From Diprion similis (lineage: Eukaryota > Arthropoda > Insecta > Hymenoptera > Diprionidae), in contig NC_060106.1 of NCBI RefSeq assembly GCF_021155765.1, positions 18,564,031 to 18,628,030 on the forward strand: a stretch of 64,000 nucleotides of DNA, in the 5' to 3' direction. The stretch's first letter is position 1. Every line of letters begins with the position of its first letter. The notes below the pieces were generated by a model. That model was given only the letters and a program-made list of their open reading frames with translations, was not told the DNA's origin and did no database searches. Below are positions 33,396-47,581 of this stretch, piece by piece. The position numbers and the translations under genes are program-made.

Positions 33396-35188
33396 AAAGT
33401 AATTATATTAATGCGCATTACTCTATAAATCTACCTATTATCAATAACCTGTTCTTCGGTCGTTAATCGAAACGAGTCCTTAGCTAGGTATGTTGTCTAT
33501 TTTCAAATTGGAATTGAAAGAGGTTCGATTTGACTGGTGCGGATCTCTAGTGTGGTGAGACTTAAAATTCATCAAATGGATGAAGGGACATTAACCAAAC
33601 GTACATACATATGGCATATTATACATAAATATAGATAAATTAAAGAAAAACTAATGAACCTCAAAATTGTAGTCAGCACGTACGAATTGAGTTGTTAAAG
33701 GTGATTTTTTGCGAATTTTAAAGAAGTATGTTTGATGATTATATAACTCGGAATGTGTATTCTCCGAAATTGAAATTTCAAGACTCTGGTTTCCGGATTC
33801 AAAATCGAATCCAAACCTGTTATGATTAGTTAATCAATATACGTAGGCATTCACCGAATAATTATCGACAGTCTCGAGCAGTACATTTGGATTTATAAAA
33901 GAAGTGAAGCAAAAAAAGATTACGAATATTTCTGCCTCTATTCTGCTAAAAAGTATTATTAACTATGTATTATGTAATTTCCGCTCTTGCGCTTGGCGTT
34001 TTAAACGAGCACCTCGAGTCATTCCAAAATAACTTGAGTGAAAATAACTACGAATGGAAGAAAAAGAAGAACGAGACATTACTCGTGAAAATAATAAAGT
34101 AAAAAACAAACAAAGTAGAGAGAAAAAGAAAACTTGAGAAAAAAAAACTGTTCATAGATAGCTTGTTAACTTGCATTGGTATAAAATAACCTTTCTTGAT
34201 CGTACAAAAGAAATGCAGCTTTTTAAACAATAAACATAATCCAGCGTACATCGACGCTACGGATATAGGTAACTCGTTAATTGAAGGGGCAAAAAGTGTA
34301 TGGTACATATGTAAAAGAAGTACGAAATCTAGAACTGAATAATAAATGCACTTTATTGTTATTGTATTATTACGTAAAGTATCAGATATATAAAGTAAAC
34401 GCTTACCTTGTAGGATTTGCAATGCAATCCAGATATAATGATTACACTAGGATAATTAATATATATATTGTACTACTAATGGCCTGATTATTATTATTGA
34501 TTAATGATTATGTACCCGGAATTGTATTGAAACGTTGCATACGGCCGTTGATAGTATTTTTATAAAGTCTAATTTATGTTTTCAATCGTTTATTATGATT
34601 ATAGATAATAGAGATCTTATATTGATAGAATAATTATTAGTACACAATATACATATACATTCTGGAGTCTATGCTAAAGTATTATATTACATATTATAAC
34701 TGAAGTCGAGACGCGTATTTGTTCCTCAGAGAGAAAAAAAAAAACCAGACAAAATAAAATCAAATTATAAGAAGAGACTAAACACAGCTAACGGCAGCAA
34801 ACCAACAATTAGTTATGGACAAACTGTAAATACTTTTCAGAGAAAATGATTAAAGAAAACGTTATAATAATATAAATAATATACTACCAATGTTCATTCG
34901 TCACCGAAGAAGAGATAACGATGTTGAATAATACTTGTCCTAGGATATATTTTAAAAGTAATAAATAAATTTAAAGAAAAAGTATTACAAATCCAGATTA
35001 TTACGATAATTACTATTATTACAATACGCAATATGAAAACTATACAAAATGCATAGGCAGGCTCAAGCATTTATAATACTACTACGAATCACCAACCTTC
35101 TGTATATAATATCTGTATATGTGTGTGTGTGTTATGTGTATATGTGTTGGCATATATACATAACCACAATATTATTATACCGAATAAA
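33396..35188 (+). terminator. aPKC 3' UTR and polyadenylation signals
   Basis: AT-rich sequence without exons after the aPKC coding region. Canonical AATAAA hexamers occur at 34960-34965 and 35183-35188 among others, consistent with a long 3' UTR and several possible ends. No other gene is supported here. Confidence 0.5.
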
Positions 35189-35383
35189 TAAAATATTATA
35201 CGATGCTAATAACAACATTAAACATTTCTGTTTACTTGTGTTTATAACAATCTGATCAAATAATCGAGGAGTAGATGCATTAAAAAAGAGGGATAAATCA
35301 AGATACACGGCTTTTAGACGAATCAGGAAAAACTCGCAAAATGCTTTCACAGGTTCGATCAAAAGCATCTCAAGTCTCAGATT

Positions 35384-35668
35384 CTAATTCTGTGCGTCTG
35401 CAAATATCAGCTGTCCACCATCTACCCCATCCGATTTATGCCAAAACGCCACCCGAGTGGGTAAGGTAGGGTGGTTTATTTCTTTTGCACTGCTGAGTTT
35501 GTGACTAGCTTTGCCTCTATCTTCGTCATCTGGGTGGTGTTTTGGAACACACCCTTGTGCCATGCATGCACATGCCTCGTGTGTGATCATATCGCCTGAA
35601 GGTATGCGCAGTTCGGTTTGAACCGTTCGAACCGGTAGAAACAGCTGAATCTGATTGAAGCGAAACAA
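35384..35668 (-). other. Unassigned open frame in a balanced-composition patch (94 codons, no ATG at its 5' end)
   Basis: A minus-strand frame of balanced composition, ending ...FADAQN, between the aPKC 3' UTR and the MADF cluster. Its first ATG is internal (about 35590). Flanking plus-strand sequence to about 35870 is also less AT-rich than its surroundings. It has no recognisable domain and no clear splice context. It may be chance, a non-coding RNA exon or an unknown regulatory patch. Confidence 0.2.
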
Positions 35669-36470
35669 GCGCGGGAGCCACGCTTTCGGTGCCGTGTGTT
35701 TGAAGTCACTTTATTCAAAGTCTAGCGTGTGGTTGAGTGTATTTATTCTGAAGAGTGTGTGTATTCGTGTCGATATGTGTATATAATAGTGTATGCAGTG
35801 AGGTATAGAAGATGGGACGCTGAGTCCGGCGAATTGCTGCAGATTGAACACCCTGCAAAAATTGAAGGTATTACATACTACGTTTAATTAAGTTTACACT
35901 CAATGCTATCGTAGAATTTTGGCTTTGTTGGGTTTGTCTGGCTACATTTGCGAGACATTTTTTCCATCATTTTCTGGATTAAAATGACCCGTTTATCGAA
36001 AGTTTGATTTCATCCATCACTGTATAGGTGATTTTCGAACATAACTATATGTGGAATTCAGCCTGTTGCCAACTTCACACTGAACACGTTTTGTTTACCC
36101 GACGTCGTTATAAAATTCAAATATTTGACATAAGTGTCAAATAATTGATTCTAATTTTGCCACAATATTTTTACGCTAGTAAAATGTGTTTAAATATTTC
36201 GGTAAAAACTATGTAAAAATTTTGAACTTTACAAAAACGATTCATTAGTTTTCTCCATAATTTACAATAATTATAATGATCTGAGACTTGTTTGCTCCAA
36301 TAATTAGACGCATTGAGTATTGAGATTCTGACAAATTACGGAGTTTTTATACTTCTCTCCTCCTCCAAATAACTTTCACTTATCAGATCTTGGATACGCT
36401 GTTGAAATCTTAAAGCAGCTTCTATAAAATAAAAATGAAAGCTTGCAAATAGTGATTATTATTATAGGTT

Positions 36471-36476
36471 TTTATT
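36471..36476 (-). terminator. Polyadenylation signal of MADF gene A
   Basis: TTTATT on the plus strand, i.e. AATAAA on the minus strand, 10 nt after the stop codon at 36486. The 3' UTR would be very short. Confidence 0.5.
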
Positions 36477-36485
36477 AAATTTGTA

Positions 36486-39400
36486 TTACTGAATTATTTT
36501 TCGTTTACCTATAGACAAGCCTTGCAGTTGGGTTGCAATTGAAGTGGTAAATGCATCTATATTTATTTCTGTTGGCTGTCCACTGCAGCACCGATGCTTA
36601 GATTCATCATTTTCATGATTCTGTGCCAGTGGAGTTGAATTTAATTCCTCATCAATACTTTCATCGCAACTACTGCCATAGCTTCTTGTTTCTTGAACAT
36701 CGCAATATATTTTCTTTGAAGAATAATTCAAGGCTTTTATTACGTCCCTGCTTTCTTTGATTTCATTTAGTTCGTTGTAAGGTGTACCCTGATTTTCAAC
36801 AGAAATCATACTTGGGTTCTTAGATTTTACACGCTGCGTAAGTTTGGAAAACGGCCATTCGGATCTTGATATATTCAATTCACCGTTTTCACTAGCATCG
36901 TCAGCACTTGATAACAATGTACTGTGTGCAATTGGGATTATTAGAGACTTGCTTTGAAAGCAGGATTTGTTATCGTCTGGATGTACCTCTCGATTTTTCC
37001 CAGATGTCTGATTGCTTGTTTCTTTGTCTACAAACCTATCACTCATTTTTTCCATTGAACTGGGTTTATTCTCATAACTTAGCATAATCTCAGACCTGTC
37101 GATCAAAGTATGATTATCTTCGTCGATCCCTCCATCATTTTCAAAACTTCTTGTGGCCACAGTCACTTCCGAAGATTTGCATGACTCTCCGCATTGACTG
37201 TTTTCAGTGATTGGCAAATGCGACTGCCGTTCATTATCGTCTTCATATTTAAACAGGATTGACGTTCCATTTGCTTCTACAGATGATCTTAAATACTCAG
37301 GAGCTTCTTCGCTTAACTGTGTATGATTTTTTCTTGAAGAGTAATTGTTATTCTGATTCTGATTATTTATGTACTTGACTATTCCAACCAATTCCTCTCT
37401 AAGAACAGGATCCGTTACACGCTGCAAGCATGTTTCTATACTTTTTATTATAGTTTCTATTGTCATCGATTCCGTCCCTGTACACGAATTTATTTCCGAT
37501 AATGGTATCGCTTTATTTGCACAATCAACAGAACAATCATTCATTAACGCCTTGTGGGTATCACTTTGATTACCAGAATCTTCGTATTTTTTCGATAATA
37601 TTACCACATGCGGAGGAATCATATTACAAAGATTAAGATCTGAGCCACCTGAATTTCCTTGAAAATTTGTTGAGGCATTTTTTTTTTGTTCACTTAAAGA
37701 TTCTTTCTGATCTTTCGATACTTTAATTTCATTGTCATTATTTTCCATGTTCGGCTTTGAATTTGATGATTCTATTGTAGACGAAAAAATATCTTTTACA
37801 TTTTTTTGTATCAGTAGAAGTGTTCCTCGATCCGTCTCTGTCTGTTTTTTATTGATAGAATTTGGTGGAGTGGTTGCATTACCGGAATTCAGGTTTACGT
37901 CGTCTGTCATCGTGCATTTTTCTGTACTAGATTCAACAGCAGATTCCTCAAAGTTGGTTAATCCTAGTTTCTCTATATGTTTCGGTGCTTTTCTCAATTC
38001 AATTGAAAATAGTGGCTGCAGCATTTTTATTTCCAGCAATACGGATTCCTGTCGCAAAGCTGTCAGATCTAACGAAGTTGATACTAAATTCTTGGTAGTA
38101 CCTTGCTCGTCGGATGTTGTAATATTCGATATTGTAGTAGCAGAAGTATTTGTTTCTTTCTCTGCTATCTGCAAGGTACCGTTTAAATTTTGTCCAGGTT
38201 CTCTAATCTTTCCTTGAGTTTGCCGTTCAATCACGTTCCGTTCACTTTTCAAAAGCTCGGTCTGACAAGTAGCAGACATTGATTTTACATTTGCATCTCC
38301 TATTATCGCATTCCTTTGACTGGCTTTTCTATGTAACTTTAAATCCCTTTCAGTAATCACCTCTTCCGGCTGTCTCATACTTTCACAGTAACATGTATTA
38401 TCTGATAGAATATCACTATTATTAGCTAGTAGATATTCGTTCGGTGGTTTCATAATTGCACATAATCTGAGGCGACTGGTCACATCGCAAATTGGTGTAC
38501 ATATGCTGCTTGTGACATCTTTGTTACAGCAAGACTTGATGTGACTTTTGGCAGCGATTCGCAGTTTAGCTTCCAATAATGATCGACCTTTCTCAGACTC
38601 GTTACAACTCGTTATTACAGATTCATTTATCTTTCGAGTATCTTCAAGTTCTGTTAAACAAACAAAACACATTATCAATTGTTAAATATCTTTGGTGTTG
38701 TTACAAATCCGACGTATCTTTATCTAAACTGTTTCATACTCATTATATATTTTACCTAAACAACATGAGGATACTTTGCTGTGTTTCTCAGAGTCCGATA
38801 TGTCTTTTTGATTTATATTCATGTCATTCCTACTATAATTATGTTGTACATTTGATATATTCTTCAATAAATTTGCCTCCGACACTTGAAGACGCCCTTC
38901 ACTAAACGGTGAAACAATATTGTTTAGTATTTGTATATCGTCGGTACTATTACAGTACCAAAATTGTTTTTTTCCTGTTTCTGTCATAGTATTAACTGAG
39001 CAGGTTTGCTTGGGTGGGGCCGTCGAATACGATGCAGAATCTTTGTTCCCCTTGTCCGAATTTTGTAACATCTGAAGTTGTGTTTTGTGAAAATTTTTTT
39101 CGTGGTGCCTTTTAGGATTATCCAGACTTGACGAATTTCGATGTTTACCATGTAATTCTATCATCCCAGCTTCTACGTCAGATTCACTGAACGATTCCCA
39201 CTCACTGAAATCCATCTCGTCTCTACTCAAAAATTTGATTGAACAACTGCTCAAAGTACTATTGAACAGTTTATTTTCTTGATTCGTAAAAAACGAACTT
39301 CTGTTAACATCATGAGAAATACTTCTACAAAAATGATCATCACAGCTCGTTGCCTTTTGGACCTCTGTTTCATCATTTTGAGATATTTCTGTACATAAAT

Positions 39401-42400
39401 AAACGCTAATATCTTCACCATAAGATTGAGGAAAAATATTTTTTGCCTCGGTGAAATCATTCTTTGGATATTCTTGAGCATTGATCTGATTTTCTACAAA
39501 TTCTTCATCGTTTGACGCTGCATATTTCTTTTCTGGTGTTCTATTCTGCAGGAAAATATCATTTTTTTTAGGAATAGTATGAAATTTCCTTTCAAATTTT
39601 TCTAAATATTTCAATAGCTTCCGCAATCCATTTAAATGATCATTGTTGGATAAGACAATTCGATTAGCTTCATTAATCAAGATTTTGTTGGAGTATATAG
39701 GAACCATTCTTTTGCTTCTTTTAACATATCTCTTTATCAGATTTGGTAATATCTTGTTTTTCGATCGACTTTCTGGACATAATTTATGGAACAGGGCAGC
39801 AGAATTGGGACTATTGGTTTCTACATTGCAAGTTCTTTTTTCTGATTTATTAAGCGATTGCCTCGGTGTGATTTTATAATTATTCTTATCACTTTTTAAA
39901 ATGTAAGTACTAAAGTCTCTCCCTTCTTTTGGTCGTTTTTCGTCATCTTTTGCAAACAATTTGTGCTCACTCCTACTGCATTCAGTATCTTTAATTGAAC
40001 TATGTTCATTAGCGAATGCCTCACAAACTTGCAGAGGTGTGTTTTTGCTTATATTGTACTCGTTTTTTGTATTCAATTGTGATAAAGTTGAAGTAGCCAC
40101 TTCCGTAACTGATTCATCCATCACTGGCAAAATCATTGTTTTGACTTTGAAGGTAATTGGATTCTCAGTATTTTTTTTATTCATTAAATCGCCAACTATA
40201 TTTCTCAATTCTGTTTTCCACACCGTTTCATTCTCTATCACCTTACTACTTATTTCACCATTGCCACTGGTAATTAGACTCTTCTTTGAAAAAAAATTCT
40301 TGTTTTCAATTGCATATCCATTTTTATTTAAAGTTTTTTGGAGACAGTCTGTTATTTCTTTTACAACCTTATCTAACGCCGAGTTTTCTGTGCTTTCCGA
40401 TGCATTAACTGAAATATTGGTAGTTATACAATTTTCAACTCTCATTATATCTTGCAAAGCAGGATCTGAATTACAGATATTTGAATTACTCACTAGTTTC
40501 TCAGAATTATCTTTAGCCATCAATTCGCTTTGTTTCGTCTTTATTTTGCCACCTATTTCTATAGCTCGTAGATCCAAATCAGGGTACTTTTTGTTACTAA
40601 TACCTTTCGGTCGAAACGATTTATCCTTCATTCCATGTAAATTTGAAGCTTTGTAGCTTTTCGCATAGTTTATACATGACGATTGCGGATTCTCACACTG
40701 TGAAATTTTGCAAACTGAATGGTTTGAAATTGTTATTTCATTAGGTTGCATACATTTTATTTCAGGGATATTTTCTGGAGAATTTGTTTGGCACACTTTG
40801 TTACAAGATACTTCGACATTTCTTCCATTTTTTGCTATACCCTTATGCTGGGTAAACGAATTCGATTTATTCGTATTACGTTCGACACCAGAATCTGCGC
40901 CTGCCATCATTCTAAAACAGCGCAATTTTTTATGTGTTTTATTATCCCTATTATTTGATTGTACTGATTTTCCACATGAGATATTTTCTATATAATTGGT
41001 TTCACAAACTGAGGATCTGACTTTGCAGGGAATAATATTGCAACGTTCTGCGATTGGCTGACGCCAACAAATTGTTTTATTCGTAGGCTTTATCATGTGA
41101 TTTCGATATTGACCAGGATTACTTTCATTCACTACCGCTTTTAAATCTTCAGCCACTTTCTTCAGAATTAACCTTTCCTCGTGATCCTCCGTCGTGCCTT
41201 TACCTGGTTTGCTTAAGGTTTCGTCGATGAAATCTATAACAATTTTTGCCAACTTATACTTCATCATACTTTTCGATTTTTCTTTTAGATTCTCGGTATC
41301 TTCTACATTATGCCTTCCCTGGTTAAGATCATCAATCTTCTCTGAAAAACGTTTCTCGTTCAATACACAGTTCAATGCTTCTGACTTTTCTGACTGTCCT
41401 GAACTTAATTCTACTTTCAAATTTCCAGATTTAATATTTTTACCAACTTGATCATATTCAATTTTTCCTTGTGGACTTTCAACGGAAATATTCTCTTTTA
41501 TAAAATACCCATTATTTTCTGATGCTGTGGTAGAAACCTGATCTATCTCTATCTTCATATCAGCCATGGGTACATTTTTCTTTGACGTATTTTCATCTAT
41601 GATATCCACGTTACGTTGGTGGTTTGAATCAAGTGCTACAATTGGTTGCTTGGTATTCGTTAATGATTTCAAATCAATGCTTTGTTCGGATTCTAAATTA
41701 TCGTTAAGTTTCTTCAGGTTACTGTCGTTTGCCTTGTTACCGCCGGTACAATTTTCATTATGCTTGATATTCTTGCAAGTGGAAATTGGTGTTGTACCAA
41801 TCAAGCCTAATAAATTTTTAGCTCGTACTATTTTATCAACACTCCCCCTGTTTTTTCTAGATTTCTTTAATCTCCCTCTAATATTTCTTATTGAAACACC
41901 ATTTTTATTAGGTTGAGAGTTTGTAGTATTTGAATTAATATTAACAGCACGGTCTAGGATTTTCGGAGAACTATATTCGTCTGCTATTTTACTGTTCTCA
42001 TTGTTTTGAACAGATTTTGTGTTACATTGCACCGACAATTCTTCATCATCTTTATTATTTTGATAGTTTGTTTGTCGATTACTGGAACAGGACTTGAAAT
42101 TATATTCTTTAGGTGCTTCTAGTGTTGTGCTTTCGATGACATGGCTACGTCCATGCTTTTTCAAAGGCTGGGATACAGGAATTCGAACCGCAGAGTTTAT
42201 TTCCAATACGCCGTTTCTATAATTATACGAGGTCTTAGGCCGATAATCAATCTGTGATTGCGAAATATAGCTTTGGTTAAAATTTTCTGCACTACACCCA
42301 ATGTCATTGATTGAATGACAATTACAATAGCTATCCCTCAAAAATCCACAGGTAGGACAACAACTTATATGTTCATTCGGAACACACATGTCAACACAAT

Positions 42401-43084
42401 TTATTGGCACTATAGAATTTGGGTAGTCATCCGTATAATCTTCTTGGTTCGAATTTGGTATATATGGACAGATGGCGGTTGTCTCTCCATAAATCGCCAT
42501 AGATCTTTCTTGCAAATTTCTTCGAGCAAGTTCATCCCCCGAATTAAGTCGTAGGCGTTTTGGCACAGCCATAAGATTCAGACTGCGAGATTCTTGATTC
42601 TAAATGAAGTTGAAAATTAAACAATTAAATAATATTCTTAGTGACACGACAGACATCATTTTTAATCAAGTTTGTATTCTAACAAAGTTCATTCAAAAAA
42701 TATCATATTTCTATGTGACATAAACATGTGTTTAAAAATAAAAATTTTCCTCACCGCTTTTTCTTCGTCCCGAATAACTTTCGAGAACATGCTATTCATT
42801 AACGGATACCACAGCAAATTTGAATAGGCACGGCCTCCTAATAATGCAATGTTCTCTAATTTTTGCTGTTCCTGCTTATAAGTTTTACGGATGTATTTAA
42901 TCTGAATCAAGCATTTGTCAACAGTTAATCCAAAATCGTTCATTTCGCATAATATTTGAGAAAATGCGTTTGATTTTGCATCGTAGTTCTGATATTCAGG
43001 TGAATAAGGATTCCACAGGCATTCATAACTTTTGTAAAATCTTAAAAATTTGAACAGCTTTGCTTCGCTCCATTGATTAGACAT
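36486..43084 (-). CDS. MADF-domain gene A: giant low-complexity protein, about 2112 aa
   Basis: Three coding exons join in frame: 43084-42755 (phase 0 donor GCG|GTGAGG), 42599-38756 (phase 1 donor TTA G|GTAAAA) and 38650-36486. Residues 8-100 form a MADF-like (Myb/SANT-related, Adf-1 type) fold: aromatic FLRFYKSYECLWNPYSPEY, a central helix with IKYIRKTYKQE, and a closing LLWYPLMNSMF. MADF domains bind DNA or mediate protein contacts in insect transcription regulators. A Cys-rich patch follows at about 178-205 (CVDMC, CCPTC, CNC), then a basic stretch RGRLKKSRKNRG, a likely nuclear signal. The remaining 1900 residues are Asn/Ser/Lys/Glu-rich and predicted disordered, with scattered QTE/QTD motifs. 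The 3.8-kb second exon without a stop shows the frame is maintained. Neighbours B and C on the same strand are paralogues. Specific function unknown. Confidence 0.8.
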
Positions 43085-43766
43085 TTTTTCTCCGATCGAT
43101 GATCCGCTATGTGTTAATAATGCGAAATGGATTACAGGAGTTAGTTTGTTCCAAATTTTTAACCCAATTGTGAGTTACTACTAACAACTCTTCAGATTTC
43201 ATAATAATTGTAAAATATTAACGGTCTTGGGCATGCAGAATATAGGTCAATCATTTATGGCCTAGATACAATATACATCCTGTAATTATTTAAATTTGTG
43301 TACCTTTGGTTTGAATTTATAACCAGAAATGTCAAAATGACATTCTGTCAAGTTGTTTTTACCATACAGTTTGATTTACTTATTTTGAACACAATACCCG
43401 TAACAATACTCAGCAACATTTTTCTAACAAGAATCAATCTAACTCCGCTTCGCTTATTTTTTTCATTTCTAGGTTGATCAACCTGCATAAAACTCAGTAT
43501 CATTGGTTTATACGTTATTGAGATATGAAAAAACTTCTATGCAATGAACTTACCGATCATACATAACATTATTTACTGACTCATATGTATATAGTTGGAT
43601 TTATTTTTAAATTTCATATTTAGTTTATAAAATTTTAATGAGAGCTTATAAAAACAGTTTCAAATATTTTCACAATCCTTGCTTTAGTTTTGAAATATTT
43701 CGCTGTTCGAAGTGTGGCTGGTACGTAATTAATGAACAGTTACCCCATTCTCTGGTGTAACGGAAG
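43085..43766. other. Intergenic spacer between MADF genes A and B
   Basis: AT-rich sequence holding the 5' flank of gene A and the 3' flank of gene B. I see no further coding exon; the promoter of gene A must lie in or near it. Confidence 0.5.
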
Positions 43767-46700
43767 TCAACAGATGTTGGTAATGCTGACAGGATATACA
43801 TCAGATCTCATCATCTTCGTCTGTAACAAAAATATGAGAATGATTTATTCATGGCAACACAGTTAGGCTTGTTAACTATAAAAAAATAAAAACAAAAAAA
43901 CAGATTAAAACGTACAAATGTCGTGAATCCGTTGATTTTCTCGGTTGTTTGCAGCATTCGTTGTTTCCTAGAATCATAAAGATGAGAATGGATTCCTACC
44001 GGTATATTTCGATTTAAATGCATTCGAGTGTTTATGCATAATCGATGCGAACCGTTTTCCTTAGGATGTAGCATTTGATCCATCATTATTGTATATTTTA
44101 CAACATCTAAGAAATCTTTTGCTAGTTGGCTTGCAGCTAGAGTCTCGCTGATGTTCCGGGATGACGAAGGAATGGGTTCATTTCCACCAAATTCACTTGT
44201 ATAATCAAGAACTGGACCGGATATAGAGTTTGATATATTCGAATGATCTGGAAGTGTATTCTGCAAAACGTTCCTGGCATTTCTTTCATTTGTTGGTTCA
44301 TTTATTTGAGTTAATCTAATATCTGTTTCATTGGTTGATTGGTTTTTTTCAGTCACAACTTCAGGGTTTTGTTTGTTTCCACTAGTATCATTATTTACTA
44401 CATAATTGACCCCTTCTGGAAAGAGGTACATGGTCCTTTCATCTTCCAATATGCTGCTAAGACGAATAGGTCCTTCGATGGGAGACTGTGGCCTTAAATT
44501 TTCAGTCGCATCATCAATCTCCACTGTCTTGGTAGGTGAGTCTAGAACCATTTTTTGTCAGTTCAGATATATTTCTTATCTTTGAATCTGCCATATAAAG
44601 TTGAATAATTAAGTGTCTACACTAAGATGCCGAAAGTCTAAATGTTGGCATCAAATTGAAATTTCTGTTGTACCTCGATACTTCACAGAATAATCTATTC
44701 GCCTATCTAACTATATGTCTATCGAAAAGTAAACAACATTGGGCATGATTAGGGAGAGCATTATATTCGTCCTATATTAGTTATACATATTCTCACCTTG
44801 TGAATTTTTCTTTTGATCCTGTTTACTCTTAGACGGTTTGTCGAAAGGAAGCAATTGATACTGGGTGCTCTCCATCGTAATATTATCAAGCACAGCATCT
44901 TCTAATTCATTATCATTACTCTCCTGGTGTCCTACAGTGGCTGGTGGAAGTGTTGCTATTTCTTGAAACGTGTCAAGCATTGTATTTAAAGTTCTTTGCA
45001 AGTTTATCGGTACTTCCTGTGTGCTATCAGCTTCTAATATTTTTACAATAACATTCAGTAATATCCTCGTATTATCAAAACTCTCCGCTGGCAATGAGCT
45101 ATTCTTAATTTCTGGGCGTGCTGTACAGCACGATGGTTCTTTGCTTACTGGATCATCATTCAATTCATGTGAGTATTGATCTATCGGAAGTTCATCTCTA
45201 TGTAGAGTTGGAAGTGGTGCAGCATTATGGCGTAGTGATGTGGTCATTGAAGAAACGTCTTTGTTATAAACAGATTTCGAACGATTCGGTTCCCCTGTTT
45301 GTACATCTGGGATTGTCTGGATTATTTCATTTTCATAAGATGTATCAGTCTGCGTACCCTTACTGGTAGATGGTTTATGCTGTACTCCAATTTTCGTGAC
45401 ATCTTGATGCTGAGAGTCATCTTCGGATTGCTTTTCGCAGGCAGTTCTTGCGGTACGAATCCGTTTCTTTGCATGATTGTGCCTGGAACGTCCATGGTTT
45501 ATGTCCAACTTAATAACATTGCTATGTCTTGCCGAATCCATATTTACATTTCTACTTGCTACATGTGTATCGGTTTTACACAAGCATTCAAAAGTGCTCA
45601 TTGCTTTTTTTTCACTCTCATGTGAGCACAACATAGACTTCGATAGTTGTCGATTGATCGCACTAACTTCGTATCCAATAATTTCTAGATGTTGATCCTC
45701 GTCATCTGAATTTGGGATAATGATTGTAAATCGTGGGCAGACTTCATATTTATCTTCTTCAGATGTGATTGGTAATACTGCAGGCCTAACTCCGTCGAAT
45801 TGCTGAACGGATGCATTATACCTGGTAGGAGACACATTATCATTCCCAACTATGTCGTCAAAAAACTGTGCTGCTCTCTGTGACTGCTGATTAAATGCGT
45901 CTTGGTAACGAACCATATTTGGCGTAGGTTCATGGATATGATGGCTAGTTCGATTTATTTCAAAATTGGGCTGGATGTGTTCCAAATAGTAGCTTTGAGT
46001 ATCATGGGCAATGTAACTTGGATGAGTTGCAATATTGTTTCCAAACTCTTTTTTACTTCCGGGACAGTGAACATAATTAATTTCTTTTGATAAAATATCG
46101 TCTGCTAATTTTACTGCTTTGATATTATCTTGATATGTCGTATCTTCTGTATCTTCGAAATTTTTTTGTCGAGTAGAAGCACACTTTCCTCTATAATTTT
46201 GCATTGGGTTAGGATGATCTTCATGGATTTCAACGTTTTTTTGAGATTGAGTAACATCTGTTTCCTGTATTTGAGTTTCCCTACTTGAATAGTTAACTTT
46301 CTTGCCACACAAACGTGGAGGATTTGTTTCCTCAACCAAATTTTGATCGGCAAGTTTTGATGAATTTACTGGAAAAGTTCTCTCAGTTTCAGATTGAATT
46401 TCGGTTCTGCTCTCTTTACAATTATTAAGTTCATATGTTCTACTGTGTGACTCGGCCTGACTTTTTTCTGTTTCCCAACCACAGGATCGACATTTGTTAT
46501 GCTGATCATTTTCATCATCACCTGGTTTTAATTCACCATGCAAATTAGCATTTTGACGCTGTGCTTTTGGTTTTTCGAATCCTGCGAAAAATTGATATTA
46601 ATCTGACGTATACTACCAGTCACGGAATATCTATTGAACACGTATTCCTAAACTTTTACTGCTACGTCAGCCACTGTATGATACCTGAGTGTTTGAGCTC

Positions 46701-47330
46701 CTCTTCAGTGAGAACTGAGGTGTTGGAATCATTCTTTTCCGATTTGCTTTTAAAATTTTTTTCATAGTTATCTTTTGAGATAAGTTGCCCATGCTCATTG
46801 AATGTTCGAGAGTGTTTGGTGCGCTTGCTCTTTGTCCCAGCACATGGAGCGAATTTTACTGGATTTTTACTGAACGTTTCCTCATCGTTTATCACTTCGC
46901 ATAGCATTTGAGACATAAGATTAAACCATGGTAAATTCGAATTGTATAGATTTCCAGATTTCAGTTTCTTTGCAGCCTTTGCCTGTTCTCGTTTGTATCT
47001 AAATAAATAAATTTGATAACTTTAGTTATTTCAAGCTGGTCAAAAAGTATCACACATGGAAAATAAAAAAAACATTGATGTAATCCTGTTAAGCTCATGT
47101 GTAAAACCGGCGTCATCCTGACTTTACTTTTCCCTTATGACTTCAATTTGTTGCAAGCATTCAGGCACTCTGATGCCGGGGAAATTTAATTCCTGTACAA
47201 CAGTTTTAAAGGCTTCATTTTTAACAGCACAGTTCCTATAATCATAAGAGTACGGATTCCAAAGACATTTATGTTTTCGATACAATGTCAGGAACTTTTC
47301 GGTCAGTTTGTCATCCCATTTGCTCGACAT
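43767..47330 (-). CDS. MADF-domain gene B, about 993 aa
   Basis: Five exons inferred: 47330-47128, 46998-46685, 46581-44797, 44541-43916 and 43820-43767. The first four join in frame with good donors and acceptors. The last junction (TTT|GTACGT to TTACAG|ACG) is the weakest; a variant donor would instead end the protein HEDDEI. The MADF-like domain is residues 8-98 (FLTLYRKHKCLWNPYSYDY, then REKYKREQAK, closing PWFNLMSQML), interrupted by a phase-2 intron not present in genes A and C. Next come a basic patch (SKRTKHSR), CRSCGW, a Lys/Arg cluster (AKKRIRTAR) and KGTQTD. Most of the rest is polar and low-complexity; the third exon has several Asn/His/Asp-rich patches. It is the middle of three tandem genes, with 251 nt between its start and the end of gene C. 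Function unknown. Confidence 0.75.
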
Positions 47331-47581
47331 ATTTCATTATGCTTGCAAGTCGGCTCCTAAAAGTCTATGGATAAATAACATTTCGTATTTGTTGTGTTAC
47401 AAAATTTTTTTTTTTTAATTTAGAATATTGTTAGTTTTCAAAATAGAAATGCCGAATTATGACAGATTTGGAATAGGTTGTAAATTACAATTGAATACAG
47501 ATATCCTGTGTTTTCCATTGCATATCATTACAGCTCATTTTTGGTAAATATTAATAATCATGGCGGATAAAATAGTTACTT

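Noticed and set aside
37369-42554. Many plus-strand frames across MADF gene A
   Set aside because: Shadows of the long minus-strand exons, hydrophobic in composition as expected for the complement of Asn/Lys/Glu-rich coding sequence.
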